Below are positions 55,621-62,691 of a stretch of DNA of 64,000 nt, piece by piece. Each line of letters begins with the position of its first letter. The first letter of the stretch is position 1. The stretch covers positions 3,230,001 through 3,294,000 of the forward strand of contig NZ_CP019427.1 in the NCBI RefSeq assembly GCF_009834545.1, read 5' to 3'. The translations under genes and the position numbers were made by a program. The notes under the pieces were generated by a model. That model searched no databases. It had not been told where the DNA came from and was given only the letters and a program-made list of their open reading frames with translations. Source of the DNA: Pseudomonas sp. S04. Lineage in GTDB: Bacteria; Pseudomonadota; Gammaproteobacteria; Pseudomonadales; Pseudomonadaceae.

Positions 55621-56061
55621 ATGATCGACAAGCACCACATTGGCCGGCAACTGCCCGCCTTCCTCGCCACCGCCGAAGCCGGACAACTGCGCTTTTTCGC
55701 CAAGGCTACCGGGGAAACCAACCCGATCTATTTCGACGAACAGGCCGCCCGCGATGCCGGGCACCCGAGCTTGCCGCTGCCGCCGACTTTTCTGTTCTCG
55801 CTGGAGTTGCAGATGCCGTCCAACGCCTGGCGGGAAGAGTTGGGCATCGTCACCGCACGCATCCTGCACGGCGAAGAGTCCTTTCGTTATCACCGCATGG
55901 CCTATGCCGGCGACACCCTGCGCTTTGAAGTGCGGATCGCCGACATCTACGACAAAAAAGCCGGCGCCCTGGAGTTTGTGGTGCGCGAAACCCGAGTCAC
56001 CAATCAACGCGGTGAACACGTCGCCGACCTGCGCAGCGTGCTTGTGCAGCGCAACAGCTGA
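55621..56061 (+). CDS. MaoC-like protein, FAS1-type dehydratase domain
   Basis: The 146-residue hotdog protein reads FAKATGETNPIYFDEQAARDAGHPSLPLPPTF. In the hydratase-2 motif the catalytic Asp and His positions are Glu and Tyr here, so this is likely the non-catalytic, substrate-shaping partner of the true MaoC protein encoded next. Such two-subunit enoyl-CoA hydratases are known from steroid degradation (ChsH1/ChsH2). It lies 14 bases upstream of its partner. Confidence 0.85.
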   Translation: MIDKHHIGRQLPAFLATAEAGQLRFFAKATGETNPIYFDEQAARDAGHPSLPLPPTFLFSLELQMPSNAWREELGIVTARILHGEESFRYHRMAYAGDTLRFEVRIADIYDKKAGALEFVVRETRVTNQRGEHVADLRSVLVQRNS

Positions 56062-56075
56062 AGCGGAGAACAGCT

Positions 56076-56492
56076 ATGAATGCCATCAGCCTGGAACAAA
56101 TCAAGGTCGGCGAGCAACTGCCACCCCTGACGCTGAACCCGATCAACCGCACCACCCTGGCGCTGTTTGCCGGCGCCTCGGGCGATCACAACGCGATTCA
56201 CATCGACACCGACTACGCACGCAAGGCCGGCATGCCCGATGTCTTCGCCCACGGCATGTTGTCGATGGCCTACCTGGGGCGTTTGCTGACCCAGTGGGTC
56301 GATCAGCGTCAATTGCGCGAATTTTCCGTGCGCTTCCTGGGCATCACCCACCTCGGTCACCAGATCACCTGTACCGGCACGGTGGTCGAGCGTTTTCAAG
56401 CCCACGGCGAGCAATGCATCAAGGTCCAGGTCCGCACCACCAACCAATACGGCGAGACCAGGATTGTTGGTGACGCTGTGATCGCCCTGTAA
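56076..56492 (+). CDS. MaoC-family enoyl-CoA hydratase (catalytic partner)
   Basis: The 138-residue hotdog protein has the hydratase-2 motif intact: LFAGASGDHNAIHIDTDYARKAG (Asp and His in place), then FAHGMLSMAYLGRLLTQW. It would hydrate the enoyl-CoA made by the dehydrogenase. It is paired with the protein at 55621 and followed by the reductase 29 bases later. Confidence 0.9.
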   Translation: MNAISLEQIKVGEQLPPLTLNPINRTTLALFAGASGDHNAIHIDTDYARKAGMPDVFAHGMLSMAYLGRLLTQWVDQRQLREFSVRFLGITHLGHQITCTGTVVERFQAHGEQCIKVQVRTTNQYGETRIVGDAVIAL

Positions 56493-56521
56493 ACCCAACC
56501 CATAACAGAGGAGCTACACCC

Positions 56522-57346
56522 ATGGCAAAACTCGAAGGCAAAGTGGCACTGGTCACCGGCTCCGGTCGCGGTATCGGGCAACAGATCGCCCTGAAGCTGG
56601 CCAGTGAAGGCGCACGCATCGTGATCAACGACCTGGATGCCGACCCGGCCCACGAAACCGCGGAGCTGATCCGCCAAATGGGTGGCCAAGCCGCCGTCTG
56701 CCACGGCAACGTCAGCGCCCCGGACTTTGCCGACCGCTATATCAAGACCGCGATGGACCACTTCAACGGCATCGACATCATCGTCAACAACGCCGGCTAC
56801 ACCTGGGACGACGTGATTCAGAAGATGAGCGACGAGCAGTGGCACGCGATCCTCGACTGCCACCTGACAGCGCCTTTCCGCATCCTGCGTGCGGCCTATC
56901 CGATCATCAAGGCCCAGGCCCTGGCAGAAGCTGCGCAAGAGCGCGAAGTGTTCCGCAAAGTGGTGAACATTTCCTCGACCTCGGCCCTCAACGGCAATGC
57001 CGGGCAAATGAACTACTCCTCGGCCAAGGCCGGGGTGATCGGCATGACCCGCTCACTGGCCCGCGAATGGGGCCGCTTCAAGGTCAACGTGAACGCCGTG
57101 GCGTTCGGCTATATCGAGACCCGCATGACCCGGGCCGACGCTAACGCTGGCGCCACCGTGAACATCGAAGGCCGGGACATCCGCGTCGGGATCAGCCCGG
57201 AAGCGGCCAAGTCCCACTCCCAGCGCAACCCCCTGGGCCGCGCCGGGACGCCACAGGAAGCCGCCGATGCGGTGTACCTGTTCTGCTCGCCCGAGTCGAA
57301 CTACATCACTGCCCAGACCATTGCGGTCGCCGGCAACCTGCAATAA
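56522..57346 (+). CDS. FabG-like SDR, probable 3-hydroxyacyl-CoA dehydrogenase
   Basis: The 274-residue short-chain dehydrogenase has a cofactor loop TGSGRGIGQQIA, NNAGYTWDDVI, a catalytic Ser in NISSTSALNGNAGQ, a catalytic Tyr-Lys in NYSSAKAGVIGMTRS, and ETRMT after the active site. In this unit it would oxidise 3-hydroxyacyl-CoA between the MaoC hydratase and the thiolase. GAGGAGC precedes the ATG at 56522. Confidence 0.92.
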   Translation: MAKLEGKVALVTGSGRGIGQQIALKLASEGARIVINDLDADPAHETAELIRQMGGQAAVCHGNVSAPDFADRYIKTAMDHFNGIDIIVNNAGYTWDDVIQKMSDEQWHAILDCHLTAPFRILRAAYPIIKAQALAEAAQEREVFRKVVNISSTSALNGNAGQMNYSSAKAGVIGMTRSLAREWGRFKVNVNAVAFGYIETRMTRADANAGATVNIEGRDIRVGISPEAAKSHSQRNPLGRAGTPQEAADAVYLFCSPESNYITAQTIAVAGNLQ

Positions 57347-57351
57347 GCGTC

Positions 57352-57376
57352 CGCCCCGCCACCCTCTGGCGGGGCG
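57352..57376 (+). terminator. Hairpin after the beta-oxidation unit
   Basis: CGCCCCGCCA, 5-base loop, TGGCGGGGCG directly after the reductase stop. No T run follows. It probably marks the end of the unit beginning at 53239. Confidence 0.5.
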
Positions 57377-57412
57377 ACACTAGCCACGCTTGATGAGCGC
57401 TGGAGCCTGCCC

Positions 57413-57580
57413 ATGAACATGACTGAAACCAACATCCGCCTGGCCGCCATCAAACTGATTTCCCGCAACGGCTTCGAGTCGATGAGCCTGCGCCAGCTCG
57501 CGGCCGAAGCCGGGATCAATTCCTCGACGGCAAGCCCCCCGCCGCCGCACGCCGCGACCTTGGTGGAGGTACGGCCATGA
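57413..57580 (+). pseudogene. Truncated TetR-family regulator (HTH part only)
   Basis: A 55-codon frame (ATNIRLAAIKLISRNGFESM-like start, then SLRQLAAEAGINSST) is the helix-turn-helix half of a TetR regulator. Where the family continues with a Tyr-x-His-Phe recognition end, the frame turns into SPPPPHAATLVEVRP and stops inside the next start codon (ATGA). The ligand-binding domain is missing. It is probably the product of a deletion that fused the start of a tetR gene to what lies before the degenerate SDR. Confidence 0.7.
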
Positions 57581-58215
57581 GCGATCTGCTGCAGCCGTTC
57601 TCCATGGCCGGCAAGACGGTGCTGGTGGCCGACGCGGCCACTCGCCTGGGCGAACACTTTGCACGCCTGATCAGCCGGGCCGGTGCCCGCGTAGTGCTCG
57701 GTGCCCAGCATCCACGGCAAGTCCAGCAACTGGCGGCAGACCTGCAATGGGAAGGTGCGCAGGTCTTGACCGTGCCCCTGGACAGCCGCCGTCACGCCAG
57801 CATCGAGGCCGCACTGGATGCGGTGCAAGTGCGGTTCGGCAGCGTCGACGTGCTGATCAACAACAGTGCCGAACGCGAGCATGACAGCGAGTTCAACGAT
57901 GTCGCACTGTGCACCAGCCAGCGCATGATAGTGGCGGAACGTGGCGGCAGCATCGTCAATATCGACCCGCCACCGCGACCTATCAGCGAACCCAATCCGT
58001 GCCTGCGGGCCCACAGCAGTCTGATCCGGATGAGCCGGGCGATGGCCGAGTCACTGACGCCGCACCGAATTCGGGTCAACGTCATCGCCCCGGGTGTCGA
58101 CCGGGCCAACCACGAGCGGTTGTTGCAACTCAACGGTCCTCTGCTGCTGTTGGCCAGTAGCGCCGGGGCCAGCGTGACCGGTGCGGTCTTGCACCTGGAC
58201 GGTACTGTTTGCTGA
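57577..58215 (+). CDS. Degenerate SDR-family protein
   Basis: This 212-residue protein is clearly related to short-chain dehydrogenases (VDVLINNSAE, RGGSIVNIDPP, AESLTPHRIRVNVIAPGV, VTGAVLHLDGT) but lacks the key residues. The glycine-rich loop reads VADAATRLGEH instead of TGxxxGIG, and the Tyr-x-x-x-Lys region reads PCLRAHSSL. It is also about 40 residues short. Either it has a non-catalytic role or it is a gene in decay; the truncated tetR directly upstream favours decay. Confidence 0.65.
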   Translation: MSDLLQPFSMAGKTVLVADAATRLGEHFARLISRAGARVVLGAQHPRQVQQLAADLQWEGAQVLTVPLDSRRHASIEAALDAVQVRFGSVDVLINNSAEREHDSEFNDVALCTSQRMIVAERGGSIVNIDPPPRPISEPNPCLRAHSSLIRMSRAMAESLTPHRIRVNVIAPGVDRANHERLLQLNGPLLLLASSAGASVTGAVLHLDGTVC

Positions 58216-58326
58216 CGGGCCCACCTGATATGAAGGGTGCCAGCAAGACCACGGGCCGCTACTTGCGCAACCGGCGCTGAATTCCCCGTTGCCCCCTGTT
58301 GTCACAGGGGGATAGAGGGTGCGGCG

Positions 58327-59667
58327 ATGAATTTCATTCTATGGATGGCAGTGCTGGGGGCGGTCTTGCTGACCCTGGCACTGACCTCTTCCTATCTGCG
58401 TTGGCTGCCGGTGACCACCTCGGCGGTGTGCCTGATCCTGGGCGTCGCCATCGGGCCCTCGGGCCTGGGTCTGTTGCAGCTGGAGATCGCCCAGGCGTCT
58501 TTCTGGCTGGAGCACCTGAGTGAAGTCGCGGTGCTGTTTTCGCTGTTTGTCGGCGGCCTGAAGTTGCGCCTGCCACTGGCCAACCGCGCCTGGCGCATTG
58601 CCTACGGCCTGGCCGGGCCGGTGATGGTGTTGACCATCGTCGGTGTGTGCCTGTTGCTGCACTACCTGCTGGGTTTGCCGTGGGGGGTGTCGATGCTGAT
58701 AGGCGCCATCCTCGCTCCGACCGACCCGGTCCTGGCGTCGCTGGTGCAAGTCACCGATGCCAAGGACTACGATCGGGTGCGTTTTGGCCTGTCGGGCGAG
58801 TCGGGGCTCAATGACGGGGTGGCGTTCCCGTTCGTGATTCTCGGCTTGCTGCTGCTGCGCGATGACAGCGCGTGGCTGACCGAATGGCTGCTGCGCGATC
58901 TGCTCTGGGCGGTGCCTGCAGGGCTGTTGACCGGTTACTGGATGGGCCGTGGGCTGGGCCGCCTGACCCTGTCGATGCGTATCCGCAATGACGACAGCAC
59001 CCTGTCCCCCAACGACTACTTGAGCCTGGCCTTGATTGCCCTGGCCTATGTGGCGGCCGAGGCGATCGAAGGCTACGGGTTTCTCTCGGTATTTGCCGCC
59101 GGGCTGGGCTTGCGCCAGGCCGAAGTGCGCCTGACCGGCGCCCGTACGCCGGCCGAACACCTGGTGCAGCCGCTGGTCGGGCATCAGCATGTCGAGCCGC
59201 AACACGCGATCCACGGTGATCGGCAGGCGTTGGCGGACGGCCAGGTCGCGGCCGGTATCATGATGGGCGACATGTTGTCATTCGGCAGCATCGTCGAACG
59301 CGCCATGGAGGTGTTCCTGGTGACGCTGCTGGGCGTGGTGTTGCTCACGCACTGGGACTGGCGCGCCCTGCCCGTGGCCCTGGCGCTGTTCGTGCTGATC
59401 CGCCCATTGAGTGTGCTGCTAATGCCCTGGGGCAAGCTGCTCGATATGCGCCAGCGCCTGCTGGTGGGCTGGTTCGGCATTCGCGGGATCGGCAGTCTGT
59501 TTTACCTGTTCTACGCCCTCAACCACGGGCTCGATGCCCAGGTGGCGGCGGTGTCTACCCACTTCACGCTGTCGGTGGTGGCCTTGAGCATTCTGCTCCA
59601 CGGCTTAAGCACCCAGCCGCTGTTGGTCGGTTACGAGCGCTACAAGGCGAAAAACTTGAAACCCTGA
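58327..59667 (+). CDS. CPA-type sodium/proton antiporter
   Basis: The 446-residue inner membrane protein has about twelve helices and the NhaP/CPA1 signatures: LFVGGLKLRLPL, APTDPVLASLVQV (ion-binding Asp region), GLSGESGLNDGVAFPFVILG (Gly-Glu-Ser-Gly-Leu-Asn-Asp), LLVGWFGIRGIGSLFYL. It exchanges monovalent cations for protons. The ATG at 58327 starts the first helix directly (NFILWMAVLGAVLLTLAL). Its link to the upstream catabolic genes is not evident; it looks like a separate unit. Confidence 0.9.
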   Translation: MNFILWMAVLGAVLLTLALTSSYLRWLPVTTSAVCLILGVAIGPSGLGLLQLEIAQASFWLEHLSEVAVLFSLFVGGLKLRLPLANRAWRIAYGLAGPVMVLTIVGVCLLLHYLLGLPWGVSMLIGAILAPTDPVLASLVQVTDAKDYDRVRFGLSGESGLNDGVAFPFVILGLLLLRDDSAWLTEWLLRDLLWAVPAGLLTGYWMGRGLGRLTLSMRIRNDDSTLSPNDYLSLALIALAYVAAEAIEGYGFLSVFAAGLGLRQAEVRLTGARTPAEHLVQPLVGHQHVEPQHAIHGDRQALADGQVAAGIMMGDMLSFGSIVERAMEVFLVTLLGVVLLTHWDWRALPVALALFVLIRPLSVLLMPWGKLLDMRQRLLVGWFGIRGIGSLFYLFYALNHGLDAQVAAVSTHFTLSVVALSILLHGLSTQPLLVGYERYKAKNLKP

Positions 59668-59729
59668 CTGCTGCCTTGCATCCATACCTATAAGAGGCCG
59701 TTTGCGGCTGATGCCGACTGGAGGCAGTC

Positions 59730-60347
59730 ATGAAACCCCATATCGTCAGACTCTTTACCCATCCGGACTTTGCCTGGACCGAGATCCGCAGCGAAGAAGA
59801 GCAACATCCCAGACACTACCTGGCCCACCTGCTGCTGTTGGCGCTGTTGCCGACCCTGTGCCTGTTCATCGGCACCACCTGGGTCGGCTGGAGCCTGGCC
59901 GAGGATGAAACCGTGCGCCTGAGCTTCAACAGCGCCTTGCAACTGTGCCTGCTGATGTACGGGGCGATGGTCTTGGGCACTGCCTTGATGGGCGGGTTTA
60001 TCCGCTGGATGTCGCGCGCCTTCGAGGCCCGGCCGAACCTCAACCAGTGCATCGGCTTTGCGGCGTACGTGGCGACCCCGTTTTTCCTGTCCGGGATCAG
60101 CGCGCTGTACCCCAACCGCTGGCTGGCCATCAGCGCGCTGATACTCGCCGGTGCCTACACCAGCTACCTGCTGTTTATCGGGTTGCCCAAGTTCATGCGC
60201 CTGAATCAGGACCGCGGGTTGTTGTATGCCGCAGCGGTGTGGGGCATTGGTTTGCTGGTGGTGGTGACTATCATGGTCAACATGATCCTGTTCTGGTTGA
60301 ACGTGTTGTCGCCCGAGTACATCCGCCCGGACCTGGTGCCGGGATAG
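59730..60347 (+). CDS. Yip1-family (DUF1282-like) membrane protein
   Basis: The 205-residue protein has five hydrophobic segments (YLAHLLLLALLPTLCLFIG; LCLLMYGAMVLGTALMGGF; AISALILAGAYTSYLLFIGL; AAAVWGIGLLVVVTIMVNMI). The N-terminal HIVRLFTHPDFAWTEI and CIGFAAYVATPFFLSGI match the Yip1/DUF1282 family of unknown role. GGAGGCAG precedes the ATG. A REP sequence follows the stop within 25 bases. Confidence 0.85.
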   Translation: MKPHIVRLFTHPDFAWTEIRSEEEQHPRHYLAHLLLLALLPTLCLFIGTTWVGWSLAEDETVRLSFNSALQLCLLMYGAMVLGTALMGGFIRWMSRAFEARPNLNQCIGFAAYVATPFFLSGISALYPNRWLAISALILAGAYTSYLLFIGLPKFMRLNQDRGLLYAAAVWGIGLLVVVTIMVNMILFWLNVLSPEYIRPDLVPG

Positions 60348-60370
60348 AGGGAGCTGTGGGATTGGGCTTC

Positions 60371-60398
60371 TGTAGGAGCGAGCTCGCTCGCGAAAAAC
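60371..60398. repeat. REP sequence
   Basis: TGTAGGAGCGAGCTCGCTCG then CGAAAAAC: a standard Pseudomonas REP unit with its GAGCGAGCTCGCTC palindrome, 3' of the Yip1-family gene. Confidence 0.7.
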
Positions 60399-60582
60399 CT
60401 GAGGGCGCCGCATTTATTCAGGAGATACGTGTCAGCGTTCACGACCATCGCGGGCGCCCGCTTGCGGCTGTGGGCCGACCGGGGTGTTGGATTAGACCGA
60501 GTACATATCCATTTCTGCGGTAACGGCCTCCTATGGTTCCGCCCTGACGGTGAACTGCCCCCCGAAAGTTGGACAGGGGACG

Positions 60583-61407
60583 CTATTGATTTAATGCCTG
60601 GGTCCGAAATTGTACCGGGCTCAAGCCATTCAGTCTGAGGCTTATGCGGTCTTGGTTGTAGTAGGCGATGTAATCCTCTATGCCTGATGCCAGCTGCTCC
60701 ACACTCTCAAATGATTCCAGATAGAAAAACTCGCTCTTGAGCGTGCCGAAAAAGCTTTCCATGGCGGCATTGTCCAAGCAATTACCCTTGCGCGACATGC
60801 TCTGCTCGATGCTCTTTTCGGCCAGCATGTGTCGGTAGGTAGGCTGCCTGTACTGCCAACCCTGGTCAGAGTGCAGTATCGGTTTGTCCCCTTGATTCAG
60901 TCGCCCGAAGGCCTTTTCCAGCATCGTCGAAACCATCCTGAACTCGGGACGTCGGTTGATCTGGTAAGCCAGGATCTCGCCGTTGTACAAATCCATGAGA
61001 GGCGAAAGAAACAGTTTCTGCCCCTTCACCTTGAACTCCGTCACGTCGGTTGCCCATTTCTGGTTAGGGGCTTCTGCCTTAAATTCGCGCTTTAGTAGAT
61101 CAGGCGCAACAAGCCCTTCAGCACCTCGGTAAGAGCGATATTTCTTCACTTTGACCAACGACTTGAGGCCCATCATCTGCATCAGCCGATGCACCTTCTT
61201 GTGATTGATCAACTCACCACTGTTTCCAAGGGTTGCGGTGATACGGCGGTAGCCGTAACGCCCCTTATGCCCGTGATAGACGCTGCGGATGCGATCTTTA
61301 AGGTCGGCATGCTTGTCGGTTAGCAGTGTTTTGCTTTGATAATAGAAGGTACTGCGTGCAAGTCCCGCAGCACGTAGCAACAGAGCAAGTGGATACTCAT
61401 GCCTCAA
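60583..61407 (-). CDS. IS3-family transposase OrfB
   Basis: The 274-residue catalytic part has an HTH_21-like GRYGYRRITATLGNSGELIN and an rve core with DDE residues in KWATDVTEFK, ILHSDQGWQY and LDNAAMESFFGTLKSE. The frame begins with TTG in the orfA stop region, so it is probably made as an OrfAB fusion by -1 slippage on the A7 run (61425-61431). In the -1 frame the A7 leads without a stop through QSVQGLRHEYPLALLLR into OrfB. Confidence 0.93.
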   Translation of the reverse strand: MRHEYPLALLLRAAGLARSTFYYQSKTLLTDKHADLKDRIRSVYHGHKGRYGYRRITATLGNSGELINHKKVHRLMQMMGLKSLVKVKKYRSYRGAEGLVAPDLLKREFKAEAPNQKWATDVTEFKVKGQKLFLSPLMDLYNGEILAYQINRRPEFRMVSTMLEKAFGRLNQGDKPILHSDQGWQYRQPTYRHMLAEKSIEQSMSRKGNCLDNAAMESFFGTLKSEFFYLESFESVEQLASGIEDYIAYYNQDRISLRLNGLSPVQFRTQALNQ

Positions 61408-61946
61408 TCCTTGGACGGACTGCGTTTTTTTGGCTGCGCAGTACGGGGATCCGCTTGGATTAAGGCATCGAGCTTTTTTAGATAGGCATTCTCCGCGCGC
61501 AGATAGGCCAGTTCTGCGAGCATTTGTTCAGAGGTCAGCTCTGCGTCCGCAGGAAGAACAGGACTTGCTTTGGGTTGCCTAGAAGGTTTGCGGGGCATGC
61601 TGGACTCTTTAAGACGATGCGGTTGTAGTGCTTCTACACCGCCTTCATCGTACAGCTTTCGCCACTGCCTGATACTACTTGGACCACGGATATCAAACCG
61701 TATACAGGCCTGTTGGTCCGACAGTCCATCTTGTTCGATGCACTGCAAAACCTTCAATTTAAACTGGGCATCGTAATGGCTGTACTTGGCAATCAAGCCA
61801 GAGGCACCGTGTTTTTCAAAACCCTTGATCCAGCGCCGCAGCAGCGATGGACTCAAGCCATGCTTGAGGGCCACCTCATGAACGCTACTGGCAGACAAAC
61901 ACTCTTCAATCAGTGATTGCTTGAGTGCTAGGTTGTATTTCGTCAT
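61404..61946 (-). CDS. IS3-family transposase OrfA
   Basis: The 180-residue DNA-binding part contains two helix-turn-helix units (ASSVHEVALKHGLSPSLLRRW; LSDQQACIRFDIRGPSSIRQW) followed by a leucine-rich coiled coil (ELTSEQMLAELAYLRAENAYLKKLDAL), typical of IS150-group OrfA. Its end CCA-AAA-AAA-CGC provides the slippery site for the fused OrfAB transposase. Confidence 0.92.
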   Translation of the reverse strand: MTKYNLALKQSLIEECLSASSVHEVALKHGLSPSLLRRWIKGFEKHGASGLIAKYSHYDAQFKLKVLQCIEQDGLSDQQACIRFDIRGPSSIRQWRKLYDEGGVEALQPHRLKESSMPRKPSRQPKASPVLPADAELTSEQMLAELAYLRAENAYLKKLDALIQADPRTAQPKKRSPSKD

Positions 61947-62691
61947 GGAACACCCTCCCGAGGGGTCAGGTGTCCAACATTCGGGGGGCAGTTCACGGCC
62001 GGCTCACTTTTGGACAGCGCAAAAGTAAGCAAAACGCTCTTTCCCCACCACTCGGTGCCTCGCTTAGGCTCGGCATGCCCGTACTCCGACATTGATTTGG
62101 GGGGCCGCCGCAATGGGCCTTCCCTGGCCCAGTGCGGCTAAACCGGCGTCCTGCCGGTTTACCCCCCAAATCAATATCGGACTCCGGCCAGCGTGGTTAA
62201 CGGGGCGCCCAGGATCAAAAACAAAGCGAGGCGGCCTAAAAGCCGACCTGATCGCTAGGGCATGCGCGGTGTAGCTTCTACTTCCTCAGACGCTGACGAA
62301 GTCAGCAATCTTTTGATCTGGCTTTTGCTTTCGCTTTGGCTCTGGCTCTGGCTCTGGCTCTTGATCCTGGGCGCCCCGTTAACCACGCTGGCCGAACGCA
62401 GGCTTGAAGCCGTGGGTAACCCGGCAGGACGCCGGGTTAGCCGCCCCGCGCCATGGATGGCGCGTGGCGGCGGCCCACGGATTCAAGCCGGAGTGAGGGA
62501 ACACCGAGCCTAAGCGAGGTGCCGAGTGGTGGGGCAAGAGCCTTTTGCTTACTTTTGGGCTCCTCCAAAAGTGAGCCGCTGTAAAAGCGGAACCATAGGA
62601 GGCCGTTACCGCAAAAATGGATATGTACTCGGTCTAATCCAACACCCCAGAGGCCCGCCGGTAGTCCGCCATCGTTACCTGCCACCACAGC

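Larger units (their letters stand above)
60551..61995 (-). mobile_element. IS3-family (IS150-like) insertion sequence
   Basis: The 1,445-bp element has inverted ends TGAACTGCCCCCCGA and TCGGGGGGCAGTTCA, flanked by a 3-bp direct repeat CGG (60548-60550 and 61996-61998) as expected for IS3. Removing it restores the repeat arm exactly. It carries orfA and orfB in the usual overlapping arrangement on the minus strand and appears intact. Confidence 0.93.
60471..62656. repeat. Palindromic dispersed element, copy C (split by an IS)
   Basis: The left arm (GTGGGCCGACCGGGGTGTTG at 60470, GAGTACATATCC, GCGGTAACGGCCTCC) is cut by the IS3 element within GCCCTGACGG/CCGGCTCACTTTTG. The rest continues at 61996 and ends with the inverted arm near 62600-62656 (GGATATGTACTCGG, CCAACACCCCAGAGGCC). 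Orientation of the centre is the same as copy A. The tandem run near 62340-62362 is CTGGCT/CTTTGG-based and longer than in copy A. The extreme GGCATAGGTATC ends of copy B are missing. Confidence 0.85.
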
